Shown: positions 37,996-49,222 of the stretch, piece after piece
Numbering within the stretch: position 1 is the stretch's first letter
How the letters are laid out: every line of letters begins with the position of its first letter
Origin: Asanoa sp. WMMD1127
GTDB taxonomy: Bacteria > Actinomycetota > Actinomycetes > Mycobacteriales > Micromonosporaceae
Direction of reading: 5' to 3'
Length of the DNA: 64,000 bases
Assembly: GCF_029626225.1 (NCBI RefSeq)
Contig: NZ_JARUBP010000001.1
Coordinates: forward strand, 4,216,001 to 4,280,000
Made by a program: the position numbers and the translations under genes
Notes under the pieces: generated by a model
Seen by the model: the letters and a program-made list of their open reading frames with translations, nothing else
Databases searched by the model: none
Told to the model about the DNA's origin: nothing

Positions 37996-38504
37996 GCATG
38001 CAGGTCACGATCAACCTCAACGGCACGGCGGAGACGCACGAGATCGAGCCGCGGCTGCTGCTCGTGCACTTCATCCGCGAGCAGGCCGGGCTGCGCGGCA
38101 CCCACTGGGGCTGCGACACGTCCAACTGCGGCACCTGCGTCGTCTGGCTCGACGGCAAGCCGGTCAAGTCCTGCACGGTGCTGGCCGCGATGGCCGACGG
38201 GCGCGAGGTGCGCACGGTCGAAGGGCTCGAGCGGGGCGGCCAGCTCGACCCGGTGCAGCAGGGCTTCATGGAGTGCCACGGCCTGCAGTGCGGGTTCTGC
38301 ACGCCCGGCATGCTGATGACCGCGCGGGCGCTGCTCGACCGCAACCCCGACCCGACCGACCACGAGATCCGGGAGGCCATCTCGGGTCAGCTCTGCCGGT
38401 GCACGGGCTACGAGAACATCGTGCGCTCGGTCCGCTGGGCCGCCGAGGCGGAAGCCGGCGGCCCGGTCACCGAGAGCGAGACCCCCGCGGAGGCGACAGC
38501 ATGA
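37992..38504 (+). CDS. coxS: carbon monoxide dehydrogenase small (2 x [2Fe-2S]) subunit
   Basis: This 170-residue subunit has both clusters' ligands: C41, C46, C49 and C61 (HWGCDTSNCGTCVVWLDG), and C100, C103, C135 and C137 (LQCGFCTPGM, QLCRCTGYENIV). It carries electrons from the Mo-Cu site to the flavin. It overlaps coxM and coxL by 4 bp each, as in canonical coxMSL operons. Confidence 0.96.
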   Translation: MSMQVTINLNGTAETHEIEPRLLLVHFIREQAGLRGTHWGCDTSNCGTCVVWLDGKPVKSCTVLAAMADGREVRTVEGLERGGQLDPVQQGFMECHGLQCGFCTPGMLMTARALLDRNPDPTDHEIREAISGQLCRCTGYENIVRSVRWAAEAEAGGPVTESETPAEATA

Positions 38505-40876
38505 CGACGGTGGAAGAGCGGCCGCACACCGGATTCGGCCGCACGCTGCGCAAGGAAGACGTCCGGCTGGTGCGCGGCAAGGGCAACTACGTCGACGACG
38601 TGCGGCTGCCGGGCATGCTGCACGGCGCCCTGCTGCGCAGCCCGTACGCCCATGCCAAGATCTTGTCGATCGACACCAGCGCGGCCGAGGCGCACCCGAA
38701 GGTCAAGGCGGTGATCACCGGCGAGACGCTCAAGGGCCTCGGGCTGGCCTGGATGCCGACTTTGTCCTACGACGTGCAGGCCGTGCTGGCCACCGACAAG
38801 GTCCGCTACCAGGGCCAGGAAGTGGCCTTCGTGATCGCCGAGGACCACTACGCGGCGCGCGACGCGGTCGAGCTGATCGAGGTCGACTACGAGCCTCTGC
38901 CCGTGGTCGCCGACGCCAAGAAGGCGCTCGACCCGGACGCGCCGGTGATCCGCGACGACAAGGAGGACCAGACCACCAACCACATCTTCGACTGGGAGAG
39001 CGGCGACAAAGCGGCGACCGACGCGGTCTTCGCCAACGCCGAGGTGGTCGTCGAGCAGGACATCCTCTACCCGCGGTCGCACCCGGCCCCGCTGGAGACC
39101 TGCGGCTCGGTCGCCGACATGGACCCGGTGACCGGCAAGCTGACGCTCTACACCACGAGCCAGGCGCCACACGCCCACCGCACGGTGTACGCGCTGGTCG
39201 CGGGCCTGCCCGAGCACAAGATCCGGGTGATCGCGCCGGACATCGGCGGCGGCTTCGGCAACAAGGTCGGCATCTACCCGGGCTACGTGATGTCGATCGT
39301 CGGCTCGATCGTCACCGGCAAGCCCGTCAAGTGGGTCGAGGACCGCGCCGAGCACCTGATGAGCACGGCGTTCGCCCGCGACTACCACATGCGTGGCGAG
39401 ATCGCGGCGACCAAGGACGGCAAGATCCTCGGCCTGCGGGTCAAGGTGCTGGCCGACCACGGCGCGTTCAACGCGACCGCCCAGCCGACCAAGTTCCCGG
39501 CCGGCTTCTTCCACGTGTTCACCGGCTCCTACGACATCGAGGCGGCCCACTGCACCGTCACCGGCGTCTACACCAACAAGGCGCCCGGCGGCGTGGCCTA
39601 CGCCTGCTCGTTCCGCATCACGGAGGCCGTCTACCTGGTCGAGCGGATGGTCGACGTGCTCGCCTACGAGCTCAAGGCGGACCCGGCCGAGCTGCGGATG
39701 AAGAACCTGCTGCAGCCCGACCAGTTCCCCTACACGACCAAGACCGGCTGGGAGTACGACTCCGGCGACTACCCCAAGGCCCTCCAGCTCGCGATGGACA
39801 TGGCCGGCTACGACGCGCTGCGCCGGGAGCAGGCCGAGAAGCGCGAGCGCGGCGAGCTGATGGGCATCGGCGTCGCGTTCTTCACCGAGGCGGTCGGCGC
39901 GGGCCCGCGCAAGCACATGGACATCCTCGGGCTGGGCATGGCCGACGGCGCCGAGCTGCGCATCCACCCGACCGGCAAGGCGGTGCTGCGGATCTCGGTG
40001 AAGACCCAGGGCCAGGGCCACGAGACGACGTTCGCCCAGATCGTGGGCAACGAGCTCGGGCTGCCCACCGCCGACATCGAGGTGGTGCACGGCGACACCG
40101 ACCAGACGCCGTTCGGCCTGGGCACCTACGGGTCCCGCTCGACGCCGGTGTCCGGCGCCGCGACGGCGCTGGTGGCCCGCAAGATCCGCGAGAAGGCGAA
40201 GATCGTCGCCTCCGCCATGCTCGAGGTGTCGCCCGACGACCTCGAGTGGGCGGGCAACCGGTGGCAGGTCAAGGGTGACCCGGAGCAGGGGAAGACGATC
40301 CAGGAGATCGCGCTGGCCGCGCACTCGAGCCTGGAGTTGCCCGAGGGCGTCGAGGGGCACCTCGACGCGACCACCGTCTACAACCCGCCGAACCTGACCT
40401 ACCCGTTCGGCGCGTACATCTGCGTCGTCGACGTCGACAAGGGCACCGGGGCGGTCAAGGTGCGGCGGTTCATCGCGGTCGACGACTGCGGTGTGCGGAT
40501 CAACCCGATGATCGTCGAGGGGCAGGTGCACGGCGGCCTGGCCGACGGCGTGGGCATGGCGCTGATGCAGGTCATGGCGTTCGACCCCGAGGGCAACCAC
40601 CTCGGGGCGTCCTTCATGGACTACCTGCTGCCGACCTCGCTGGAGTGCCCGTCCTGGGAGCTCGGCGAGACCGTGACCCCGTCGCCGCACCACCCCATCG
40701 GGGCCAAGGGCGTCGGCGAGTCCGCCACCGTCGGCTCGCCGTGCGCGGTGGTCAACGCGGTCCTGGACGCGATCAAGCCCTTCGGCGTCCGCCACGCCGA
40801 CATGCCGCTCACCCCGGCCGCGGTGTGGGGCGCCATGAACGGCCGGCCGATCCGGACGGACCTCGCGATCCCGTGA
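38501..40876 (+). CDS. coxL: form I Mo-Cu carbon monoxide dehydrogenase large subunit
   Basis: This 791-residue catalytic subunit carries AYACSFR at residues 366-372. The AYxCSFR loop, with its Cys (C369) as copper ligand, separates true form I CO dehydrogenases from form II relatives (AYRGAGR). Other signatures are [16 protein letters not shown], the Mo-pterin loop [16 protein letters not shown] and the catalytic Glu in [12 protein letters not shown]. The enzyme oxidises CO plus water to CO2 and feeds electrons to the respiratory chain, usually at trace CO during energy limitation in soil actinomycetes. It overlaps coxS and the XdhC-YHS gene. Confidence 0.96.
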   Translation: MTTVEERPHTGFGRTLRKEDVRLVRGKGNYVDDVRLPGMLHGALLRSPYAHAKILSIDTSAAEAHPKVKAVITGETLKGLGLAWMPTLSYDVQAVLATDKVRYQGQEVAFVIAEDHYAARDAVELIEVDYEPLPVVADAKKALDPDAPVIRDDKEDQTTNHIFDWESGDKAATDAVFANAEVVVEQDILYPRSHPAPLETCGSVADMDPVTGKLTLYTTSQAPHAHRTVYALVAGLPEHKIRVIAPDIGGGFGNKVGIYPGYVMSIVGSIVTGKPVKWVEDRAEHLMSTAFARDYHMRGEIAATKDGKILGLRVKVLADHGAFNATAQPTKFPAGFFHVFTGSYDIEAAHCTVTGVYTNKAPGGVAYACSFRITEAVYLVERMVDVLAYELKADPAELRMKNLLQPDQFPYTTKTGWEYDSGDYPKALQLAMDMAGYDALRREQAEKRERGELMGIGVAFFTEAVGAGPRKHMDILGLGMADGAELRIHPTGKAVLRISVKTQGQGHETTFAQIVGNELGLPTADIEVVHGDTDQTPFGLGTYGSRSTPVSGAATALVARKIREKAKIVASAMLEVSPDDLEWAGNRWQVKGDPEQGKTIQEIALAAHSSLELPEGVEGHLDATTVYNPPNLTYPFGAYICVVDVDKGTGAVKVRRFIAVDDCGVRINPMIVEGQVHGGLADGVGMALMQVMAFDPEGNHLGASFMDYLLPTSLECPSWELGETVTPSPHHPIGAKGVGESATVGSPCAVVNAVLDAIKPFGVRHADMPLTPAAVWGAMNGRPIRTDLAIP

Positions 40877-41787
40877 CGTCCACGACGGAGCTGAGGGCGA
40901 ACGAGCTGCGCGCCGCGCGCAGCCCGTTCGTCCTCGCGGTCGTGGTCCGCGCCGAACGGCCCACGTCGGCGAAGCCGGGCGATCGCGCGATCATCCACCC
41001 CGACGGCACGATCGAGGGTTTCGTCGGCGGCTCGTGCGCCGAGTCGACCGTGCGGATCCAGGCGATGCGGCAGCTCGTGGCCGGCGAGTCGACGCTGCTG
41101 CGGATCACGCCGGGCGGCGGTCCCGGGCCGGCGGCGCCCGGGCTCGTGGTGGCCGACAACAGCTGCCTGTCCGGCGGCACCATCGACGTCTTCCTGGAGG
41201 TGGTCGTGCCGGCGCCGCTGGTGCAGGTCTACGGCGACACCCCGATCGCGCGAGCGCTGGTCACGGTCGGCGAGGCGGCCGGCTACGAGGTGCGGCTCGC
41301 CCCGGCGCCCGGCCCCGTCGCGGCCGACGCGCTGGCCGTGGTGGTGGCCTCGCACGGGCACGACGAGACCGGCGTGCTGACGTCGGCGGTGGCGGCCGGC
41401 GTGCCCTACGTCGCGCTGGTGGCGTCGCCCAAGCGGGGCGCGGCGGTGCTGGCCGAGACGGGCGTGCCGGCCGGGCGGGTCAAGACGCCGGCGGGGCTCG
41501 ACCTCGGCGCGCGTACGCCCGGTGACGTGGCCATCTCGATCCTGGCCGAGGTGGTGGCGGCGCGCACGACGGCCAAGCCGGCGCCGGCGCCCCGGACGCC
41601 GGCCGTGCTGCAGATCGGCGTCGGCGTGCCGGCGGCGCCCGAGATCGCCATCGACCCGATCTGCGACATGGAGGTGGTCGTGGAGCCCGGCGCGCTGTCC
41701 TATGAGCACAATGGACGGACGTGGTACTTCTGCGCGCCCGGCTGCCGCAAGGCGTTCGCCGCCGACCCCGCCCGGTGGGGCGGATGA
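40873..41787 (+). CDS. XdhC/CoxI-family maturation protein fused to a C-terminal YHS domain
   Basis: This 304-residue protein has an XdhC N-terminal domain (about 1-110, with IEGFVGGSCAESTV and VVADNSCLSGGTIDVF), an NAD-binding-like XdhC C-terminal domain (about 115-230), a Pro/Ala linker, and a YHS domain at 261-303 (DPICDMEVVVEPG, C264, C287, C291). XdhC proteins protect and sulfurate the molybdenum cofactor before insertion. YHS domains are linked to soft-metal (copper or other) handling. In a Mo-Cu enzyme operon this pairing suggests, as inference, a role in building the CuSMo site. GTG 40873 overlaps the coxL stop. Confidence 0.9.
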   Translation: MTSTTELRANELRAARSPFVLAVVVRAERPTSAKPGDRAIIHPDGTIEGFVGGSCAESTVRIQAMRQLVAGESTLLRITPGGGPGPAAPGLVVADNSCLSGGTIDVFLEVVVPAPLVQVYGDTPIARALVTVGEAAGYEVRLAPAPGPVAADALAVVVASHGHDETGVLTSAVAAGVPYVALVASPKRGAAVLAETGVPAGRVKTPAGLDLGARTPGDVAISILAEVVAARTTAKPAPAPRTPAVLQIGVGVPAAPEIAIDPICDMEVVVEPGALSYEHNGRTWYFCAPGCRKAFAADPARWGG

Positions 41788-42656
41788 GCGGCGACCTGCC
41801 CGCCGACGTCGGAGGGCTCACGGCGGCCCTGGACCGCACGGGCTACCTCGCCGACGAGCCCCTCGCCACGGCCCTGTTCCTGGCCACCGCGATGCCGGCG
41901 CCGATCCTGCTCGAGGGCGAGCCCGGCGTCGGCAAGACCGAGGCGGCCAAGGCGCTGGCCACGGCGCTCGACACGCCACTGGTCCGGCTGCAGTGCTACG
42001 AGGGGCTGACCGTCTCCGAGGCGCTCTACGAGTGGAACTACCCGCGGCAGTTGCTGGCGATCCGGCTGGCCGAGGCGTCCGGCTCCGCGGTGGCCTCGGC
42101 CGACCTGTTCACGCCCGAGTTCCTGCTGCGCCGGCCGCTGCTCACGGCGCTCGAACACCCGGGGCCGCGCCCGGCGGTGCTGCTGCTCGACGAGGTCGAC
42201 CGGGCCGACGACGAGTTCGAGGCGTTCCTGCTGGAGCTGCTGGCCGAGGCGACGGTGACGATCCCGGAGCTGGGCACCCGCCGCGCGGTGTTGCCGCCGG
42301 TCGTGGTGCTGACCTCCAACCGCACCCGTGACCTGCACGACGCGCTCAAGCGCCGCTGCCTCTACCACTGGATCCCCTACCCGGCCGCCGACCGGGTCGC
42401 CGCGATCGTCCGCCGCCGGGTCGCCGGGATCGGGGACCCGCTGGCCGATCAGGTCGCCGCGGCGGTGCACAAGCTGCGCGGGCTCGACCTCTACAAGCCG
42501 CCCGGGGTGGCCGAGGCGGTCGACTGGGCCACCGCCCTGCGGGTGCTCGGCATCGGGGCGCTCACTCCCGCGGCCGTCGCCCAGACCCTGTCCGCGGTCG
42601 TGAAATACGACGAGGACCTGGCCACCGTACGCGGCAGCGGGCTCTTCGATGACTGA
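41784..42656 (+). CDS. coxD: CoxD-like AAA+ ATPase of the MoxR superfamily
   Basis: This 290-residue AAA+ protein has Walker A GEPGVGKT (45-52), Walker B AVLLLDEVDRADDEFEAFLLE, the CoxD-like LQCYEGLTVSEALYEWNYPRQL and sensor VVLTSNRTRDLHDALKRRCLYHW. In Oligotropha, CoxD is a membrane-associated ATPase needed for sulfuration and copper insertion of CO dehydrogenase. The gene overlaps its upstream neighbour by 4 bp and coxE by 8 bp. Confidence 0.94.
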   Translation: MSGDLPADVGGLTAALDRTGYLADEPLATALFLATAMPAPILLEGEPGVGKTEAAKALATALDTPLVRLQCYEGLTVSEALYEWNYPRQLLAIRLAEASGSAVASADLFTPEFLLRRPLLTALEHPGPRPAVLLLDEVDRADDEFEAFLLELLAEATVTIPELGTRRAVLPPVVVLTSNRTRDLHDALKRRCLYHWIPYPAADRVAAIVRRRVAGIGDPLADQVAAAVHKLRGLDLYKPPGVAEAVDWATALRVLGIGALTPAAVAQTLSAVVKYDEDLATVRGSGLFDD

Positions 42657-43842
42657 GCCGGCCGATCTCGCGGCGGTCGCGGCCCGGTTCGGCGCGGTGC
42701 TGCACGACTCCGGCGTCGCGGTCGGTCCGGACCGCAGCGAGCGGTTCGCCCGCGCCGTGCTGCTCACCCGGCCGGAAACGACGCGGGCGCTCTACTGGTG
42801 TGCGGCCGTCACGCTGCTCGCCGACCCGGCCGACCGGCCCGCCTTCGACCGTGCCTTCGACCTCGTGTTCGGTGGGCTCGTCGACGACGCCTCGACCCGG
42901 GGCGGTCCGCCGTCGCCGGGCCCCTCCGGGGTGCCGCCCCGGTCGGGACGGGCGGGCGGCGGGCAACCCGGGGTCGGCGACCGGCCGCCCGGCGCGCCTC
43001 CTTCGGCGCCCGGGACGCGCAGCCCGTACCCCGTGATCGCGACGGCGTCCGAACGACTCGGCGGGCGCGACTTCGCGAAGCTCTCGCCCGACGAGCTGCT
43101 CGCCCTGGCCGTCGCCATGCGGCGGCTCAAGCTGGCCAGCCCGCCGCGGCGGACCCGGCGCACGCAGGTCGGGCGGCGGGGACCGGCGGTCGACCTGCGG
43201 GCCACGCTGCGGGCCGCCCGGCGGACCGGCGGCCACCCCGTGCGCCTGCGCCGGCGCCGGCCGCGGGTCAAGCCGCGCCGGCTCGTCGTGCTCTGTGACA
43301 TCTCCGGCTCGATGGCGCCGTACGCGCGTGCGCTGCTGCAGCTGGTCTACTGCGCGGCCGGCGGCGAGCGGGCCGAGGTGTTCACGTTCGCGACCCGGCT
43401 CACCCGGCTGACGCACGTGCTGCGCCGGGTGTCGCCCGCGGTGGCGCTCGACCGGGCCGGGCGGGCCGCGCCGGACTGGTCGGGTGGCACCCGGATCGGC
43501 GCGGCGCTGCGCACCTTCCTCGACGAGCACGGCGCGCGCGGGATGGCCCGCGGCGCCGTCGTGCTGATCCTCAGCGACGGGTGGGACACCGGTCCGCCCG
43601 AGGTGCTGGGGGAGCAGATGGCGCGGCTGTCGCGCCTGGCGCACCGGGTGGTCTGGGCCAACCCGCGCACGCAGAGCGCGGAGTTCCGGCCACTGACGGC
43701 GGGCATGGCCGCCGCGTGGCCGCACTGCGACGCGGTGGTGAGCGCGCACCGGCTGGACGCGCTCGACGACCTGTTGGTGGCGTTGGCCGACCCGGGACGC
43801 CGCCGGCGACCCGCTGGCGGCGGCGGGCCGGACCGACCATAG
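42649..43842 (+). CDS. coxE: CoxE-like von Willebrand A domain protein
   Basis: This 397-residue protein has a helical N-terminus (about 1-85), a Gly/Pro-rich linker (about 86-125), a basic stretch (RRTRRTQVGRRG) and a C-terminal VWA domain with MIDAS LCDISGSMAPYARALLQ and VLILSDGWDTGPPEVL. CoxE proteins are the VWA partners of CoxD in cofactor maturation, parallel to the MoxR-VWA pair elsewhere in this window. The start overlaps coxD by 8 bp. Confidence 0.93.
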   Translation: MTEPADLAAVAARFGAVLHDSGVAVGPDRSERFARAVLLTRPETTRALYWCAAVTLLADPADRPAFDRAFDLVFGGLVDDASTRGGPPSPGPSGVPPRSGRAGGGQPGVGDRPPGAPPSAPGTRSPYPVIATASERLGGRDFAKLSPDELLALAVAMRRLKLASPPRRTRRTQVGRRGPAVDLRATLRAARRTGGHPVRLRRRRPRVKPRRLVVLCDISGSMAPYARALLQLVYCAAGGERAEVFTFATRLTRLTHVLRRVSPAVALDRAGRAAPDWSGGTRIGAALRTFLDEHGARGMARGAVVLILSDGWDTGPPEVLGEQMARLSRLAHRVVWANPRTQSAEFRPLTAGMAAAWPHCDAVVSAHRLDALDDLLVALADPGRRRRPAGGGGPDRP

Positions 43843-43857
43843 TGATACCTGGGGGCG

Positions 43858-44985
43858 ATGATCGTGCGTGACGTGCTCGCTGACCTCTCGCGCTGGTGGC
43901 GCGAAGGTCGACCAGTGGGGATGGCCACGGTGGTTGGCACCTGGAAGAGTGCCCCGCGGCCACCCGGCGCCACCATGCTCGTCGGGCCCGACCAGACCGC
44001 GGTCGGCAGCGTCTCCGGCGGCTGCGTCGAGGCGGCCGTCTACGAGCTGGGCCTGGCCGCGATCGAGTCCGGCGCGCCGCAGCTCGTGCGCTACGGCGTC
44101 AGCGACGATGACGCGTTCTCGGTCGGCCTGACCTGCGGCGGGATCATCGACATCTTCGTGGAGCGGGTCGACCCCGCGTCGTTCCCGCAGCTCGGTGAGG
44201 TGGCGGCGGCGATCGAGGCGGAGTCCCCGGTGGCGGTCGCGACGGTCATCCGCGACCCGGCCGACCGGGTGGGCCGGCGGGTTCTCGTCTGGCCCGACCG
44301 GGTGGACGGGTCGCTGGGCTCGGCCCACTTCGACGCGGCGTTGGTCGAGGACGTGCGCGGGATGCTGGCCTCGGGGCTGACCGGCCCGCTGCACTACGGC
44401 AGCGACGGTGAGCGGCTCGGCGACGAGGTGACCGTGTTCGTCGCGTCCTACGCGCCGCCGCCGCGGATGCTCGTCTTCGGCGCGATCGACTTCGCCTCGG
44501 CGCTGGCCCGACAGGGCGCGTTCCTCGGCTACCGGGTGACGGTCTGCGACGCCCGGCCGGTGTTCGCCACCAGCCGCCGCTTCCCGGGCGTGGAGGTGGT
44601 CGTCGACTGGCCGCACCGCTACCTGACGGGCGAGATCGAGGCGGGGCGGGTCGACGGGCGCACGGTGGTCTGCGTGCTCACCCACGACCCCAAGTTCGAC
44701 CTGCCGGTGCTGCGGATCGCCCTCGACCGGGAGTTCGCCTACGTGGGCGCCATGGGCTCCCGGCGTACGCACGACGACCGGGTCGCCGGGCTGATCGAGG
44801 CCGGCGTGACCGAGGCGCAGCTCAAGAAGCTGCACTCGCCGATCGGGCTGGCGCTGGGCGCGCGTACGCCCGAGGAGACCGCGGTGAGCATCACCGCCGA
44901 GATCATCGCCGACCGCTGGGGCGGTGGCGGGCAGAAGCTGTCCACACTGGACGGCAGCATCCACGAGAACCTCGACCGACGCTGA
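43858..44985 (+). CDS. coxF: CoxF/XdhC-family molybdenum cofactor maturation protein
   Basis: This 375-residue protein has an XdhC N-terminal domain (MATVVGTWKSAPRPPGATMLVG, VSGGCVEAAVYELG, GLTCGGIIDIFVE) and a Rossmann-type XdhC C-terminal domain (MLVFGAIDFASALARQGAFLGYRVTVCDARPVFA, VVCVLTHDPKFDLPVL, AMGSRRTHDDRVAGL). It is expected to bind and load the Mo cofactor. It begins 15 bp after coxE. It is the second XdhC-type protein of the operon, so the YHS fusion is not just the standard CoxF. Confidence 0.92.
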   Translation: MIVRDVLADLSRWWREGRPVGMATVVGTWKSAPRPPGATMLVGPDQTAVGSVSGGCVEAAVYELGLAAIESGAPQLVRYGVSDDDAFSVGLTCGGIIDIFVERVDPASFPQLGEVAAAIEAESPVAVATVIRDPADRVGRRVLVWPDRVDGSLGSAHFDAALVEDVRGMLASGLTGPLHYGSDGERLGDEVTVFVASYAPPPRMLVFGAIDFASALARQGAFLGYRVTVCDARPVFATSRRFPGVEVVVDWPHRYLTGEIEAGRVDGRTVVCVLTHDPKFDLPVLRIALDREFAYVGAMGSRRTHDDRVAGLIEAGVTEAQLKKLHSPIGLALGARTPEETAVSITAEIIADRWGGGGQKLSTLDGSIHENLDRR

Positions 44986-45000
44986 CTGGGAGACCTGGCA

Positions 45001-45861
45001 ATGGAGCTGGAACACGAGTTCACCGTCGCGGCGCCCGTCGAGCGCGCCTGGGACGTCCTGCTGGACCTGGACACCATCGTGCCGTGCATGCCCGGCGCGG
45101 CGCTGACCGGTCGCGACGGCGACACCTTTGACGGCACCGTCAAGGTCAAGCTCGGGCCGGTCTCGATGACGTTCGCGGGCAAGGGCACGTTCGTCGAGCG
45201 TGACGAGGCCAATCGTCGGGTGGTGGTCGAGGCCGCCGGCCGGGACTCCCGCGGCGGCGGCACGGCCAAGGCGACCGTGCGCGCGACGCTGAGCCCGTCG
45301 GCCGACCCGTCGTCGACGGACGTGAAGGTGCACACCGACCTCGCGGTGACGGGGCGCATCGCCCAGTTCGGCCGCGGCATGATCGCCGACGTGAGCGGGC
45401 GGTTGCTCGGCCAGTTCACCGACTGCCTGCAGGGCAAGCTGGCCGGCGGCGGCCAGGCGGTTCCCGCCGCGCACACCGCGACCTCGGCCGGCGCGGCGGC
45501 GTCGACGGGCGGCGCGGCGGCGGCGGGGTCCGCGGCGGCCGGCCCACCGGCGGGGTCGCCGGCCTCGGGCGGCGCCACTGTGGACAATGGCGCGCCGGGG
45601 CAGCCCGCGGCGAACGGGCGCGCGGAGGCGTTCCACGGCACCACGCCCGCGGAACGGGCCTTCCCGGGCCAGCTCGACGCGGAGGAGAAGGCGGCGTTCA
45701 GCGAGTCGCCGTCGTTCGGCCAGACCGAGGTGGAGCCGGTCGACCTGCTCGCCATCACCGGGGCGGACGCGGCCGTGAAGCGCATCCTGCCGTATGCCGT
45801 GGCGCTGGTCGCGGGCGTCGTGATCGGCGCGGCCTTCTTCGGGCGTCGCCGCCGCGGCTAG
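45001..45861 (+). CDS. coxG: CoxG-like SRPBCC protein with C-terminal membrane anchor
   Basis: This 286-residue protein has an N-terminal CoxG/SRPBCC lipid-binding fold (about 1-150, MELEHEFTVAAPVERAWDVLLDLDTIVPCMPGA), an Ala/Gly/Pro-rich linker (about 150-215) and a C-terminal helix (about 263-280) followed by RRRRG. CoxG proteins anchor CO dehydrogenase at the membrane and link it to respiratory quinones. GGGAGACCTGGCA precedes the ATG. The stop lies in an 18-bp tandem duplication (45851-45886). Confidence 0.92.
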   Translation: MELEHEFTVAAPVERAWDVLLDLDTIVPCMPGAALTGRDGDTFDGTVKVKLGPVSMTFAGKGTFVERDEANRRVVVEAAGRDSRGGGTAKATVRATLSPSADPSSTDVKVHTDLAVTGRIAQFGRGMIADVSGRLLGQFTDCLQGKLAGGGQAVPAAHTATSAGAAASTGGAAAAGSAAAGPPAGSPASGGATVDNGAPGQPAANGRAEAFHGTTPAERAFPGQLDAEEKAAFSESPSFGQTEVEPVDLLAITGADAAVKRILPYAVALVAGVVIGAAFFGRRRRG

Positions 45862-45886
45862 GCCCGTCGCCGCGGCTAGGCCCGCC
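45851..45886. repeat. 18-bp tandem duplication across the coxG stop codon
   Basis: GCCGCGGCTAGGCCCGTC (45851-45868) is followed directly by a second copy differing at one base (45869-45886). The unit includes the coxG TAG, so a second in-line CTAG is left just behind the gene. It looks like slippage or a footprint. Confidence 0.7.
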
Positions 45887-45893
45887 GCTGCGA

Positions 45894-46520
45894 CTACGCC
45901 GTGGTCAGGGAGCGGTCGCGGGAGCCGCGCAGGACGGCGGCGGCCAGCTCCGGGAGGCGGTCCGGCGGCACGAGCTCGGCCAGCTTGGCCGGGCTGCTGG
46001 GCAGGCGGACCGCCTTCGCGGCGGCGGTGACGCGGGCGTCCAGGTAGGGATGGACGTCGGGCCAGACCGCCTGGGCCTCGCGGAGGTAGATGTCGGCGCC
46101 GGTCGGGCCGATGCCCGGGAACTCGGTCAGCGACGTGCGCAGCGCCGCCCGGTCGCCGGCCGCCGCCTTGTGCATGCGGCGCAGGTCGCCGCCCCAGCGA
46201 TCGAGCGCCAGCTGGGCACCCTCCTCCAGTTGGCGGACGGCCGGCCCGCCGTAGCGGATGTAGTGCGCCGCCGCCAGCGCGTGCCAGCGGGTGTGCACGT
46301 CGGCCGCCACCATCGCCCGCGGCGAGGTGAGGCCCGCCTTGAACAGCTCCCGGGCGGCGGCCACCGCGATGCTCGCGGAGATCCGGGTGCTGAGCAGCTT
46401 GACCAGCACCAACAGCTGGTAGAGCGGCTGCGGCCGGTCGGCGAGCCGGATGCCCGCCTGGTGCGCGTAGGTCTCGCCGTACCGGTCGAGGAGCCGGTCG
46501 ACCCGATCGTTCTCGGTCAT
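45894..46520 (-). CDS. HhH-GPD superfamily protein, endonuclease III-like
   Basis: This 208-residue protein has the all-helical HhH-GPD fold with LVLVKLLSTRISASIAVAAARELF at the N-terminus, the helix-hairpin-helix LTEFPGIGPTGADIYLREAQ, and the conserved Asp in VHPYLDARVT. The Lys that makes endonuclease III a lyase (normally in the HhH after GVGRKTA) is absent, and there is no Cys cluster. It may therefore be a monofunctional glycosylase or a DNA-binding relative. It is convergent with coxG (32-bp gap) and unrelated to CO oxidation as far as I can see. Confidence 0.78.
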   Translation of the reverse strand: MTENDRVDRLLDRYGETYAHQAGIRLADRPQPLYQLLVLVKLLSTRISASIAVAAARELFKAGLTSPRAMVAADVHTRWHALAAAHYIRYGGPAVRQLEEGAQLALDRWGGDLRRMHKAAAGDRAALRTSLTEFPGIGPTGADIYLREAQAVWPDVHPYLDARVTAAAKAVRLPSSPAKLAELVPPDRLPELAAAVLRGSRDRSLTTA

Positions 46521-46587
46521 GCGTCCCGGGTTTCCATCTGACGGCGGCTAAACCGGGCTGGGCTTGTCGACCCAGCCCGGTGCGCTG

Positions 46588-48156
<1,569 letters not shown>

Positions 48157-48160
<4 letters not shown>

Positions 48161-49095
48161 CCGACGTCGTCGAGGCGTACCGGCCCGAGCTTCTGGTGCA
48201 CTGCTACCGGATGCTCGGGTCGGTGGACGACGCCGAGGACGGGGTGCAGGAGACGATGCTGCGGGCCTGGCGGGCGCGGGACGACTACGACCCGGCCCGG
48301 GCGTCGCGGCGCACCTGGCTCTACCGGATCGCCACGAACGCCTGCCTGACCGCGCTGGCCGGCCGGTCGCGCCGGCCGCTCCCGTCGGGCCTCGGCGGGC
48401 CACCGAGCGACGACCCGGACGCGCCGCTCACTCCCGCGTGGGATGTGCCCTGGCTGCAGCCGTTCCCGGACTCGCGGCTGCCCGAGGAGACCGTGCTCCG
48501 CCGTGGCAGCCTGCGGTTGGCCCTGGTCGCCGCGCTGCAGGTGCTGCCGCCGAAACAGCGCGCGGTGCTGGTGCTGCGCGAGGCCCTGGACTTCCCGGCG
48601 GCCGAGGTGGCGGCGATGCTCGACACCACCGTGCCGGCGGTCGACAGCGCGCTCCAACGCGCCCGCGCGGCCGTCGCGGCGGTGACCGAGGCGGAGGTGA
48701 CCGAGCCCGCCGACGCGGCCGTGCGCTCCACGGTGGACCGTTATGTGCGCGCCTTCGAGATCGGCGACGTCAAGGGCCTCGTCCGCCTGCTCACCGACGA
48801 CGTGGTCATGGAGCTGCCGCCGGTCCCGCTCTGGTACCGCGGCGGCGCCTCCTACGCGGCCTTCATGCGCCGGGTGTACGCGATGCGCGGCGAGATCTGG
48901 CGCGTCGTGCGGCTGGAAGCCAACACCCAACCGGCGTTCGCCGCGTACGCCCGTGCCCCGGAGGGCGATTTCGCCCTGCACACGCTGCAGGTCCTCACCG
49001 TGTCGGACGACCGTGTCGCGCACAACGTGGTCTTCCAGGACCCCGCGGTCTTCGCCGACTTCGCGCTGCCACCCCGCCTGCCCGCGCCGGCCTAG
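48157..49095 (+). CDS. ECF RNA polymerase sigma factor, TIGR02960-like, with SnoaL-like C-terminal domain
   Basis: This 312-residue protein has sigma region 2 (LLVHCYRMLGSVDDAEDGVQETMLRAWRARDDYD, WLYRIATNACLTAL) and region 4 (LQVLPPKQRAVLVLREALDFPAAEVAAMLDTTVPAVDSALQRAR). A roughly 125-residue SnoaL/NTF2-like C-terminal domain (VDRYVRAFEIGDVKGLVRLLTDDVVMELPPVPLWYRG) follows. In this group the C-terminal domain replaces a separate anti-sigma factor and may sense a ligand. GTG 48157 overlaps the leader ORF's stop. Its divergent position to the xylanase gene raises the chance of shared control. Confidence 0.92.
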
Positions 49096-49199
49096 CATGA
49101 GCGGGTGCGGCTCGTGGTTCCTGCCGACGCCGCAGCCGAACACCGCGCTGTGGCGGGTCGCGAACACCACCGACCGGGCCCGACCGAATCGCGGGCGCG

Positions 49200-49222
49200 C
49201 CTCGCGGTGTTGCGCCGCGAGG
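49200..49222 (+). terminator. hairpin after the sigma factor gene
   Basis: CCTCGCGG (49200-49207) pairs perfectly with CCGCGAGG (49215-49222) around a 7-nt loop, about 105 bp past the sigma factor stop, and is followed by GGCCTTCTTC. It is a plausible factor-assisted terminator. Confidence 0.5.
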
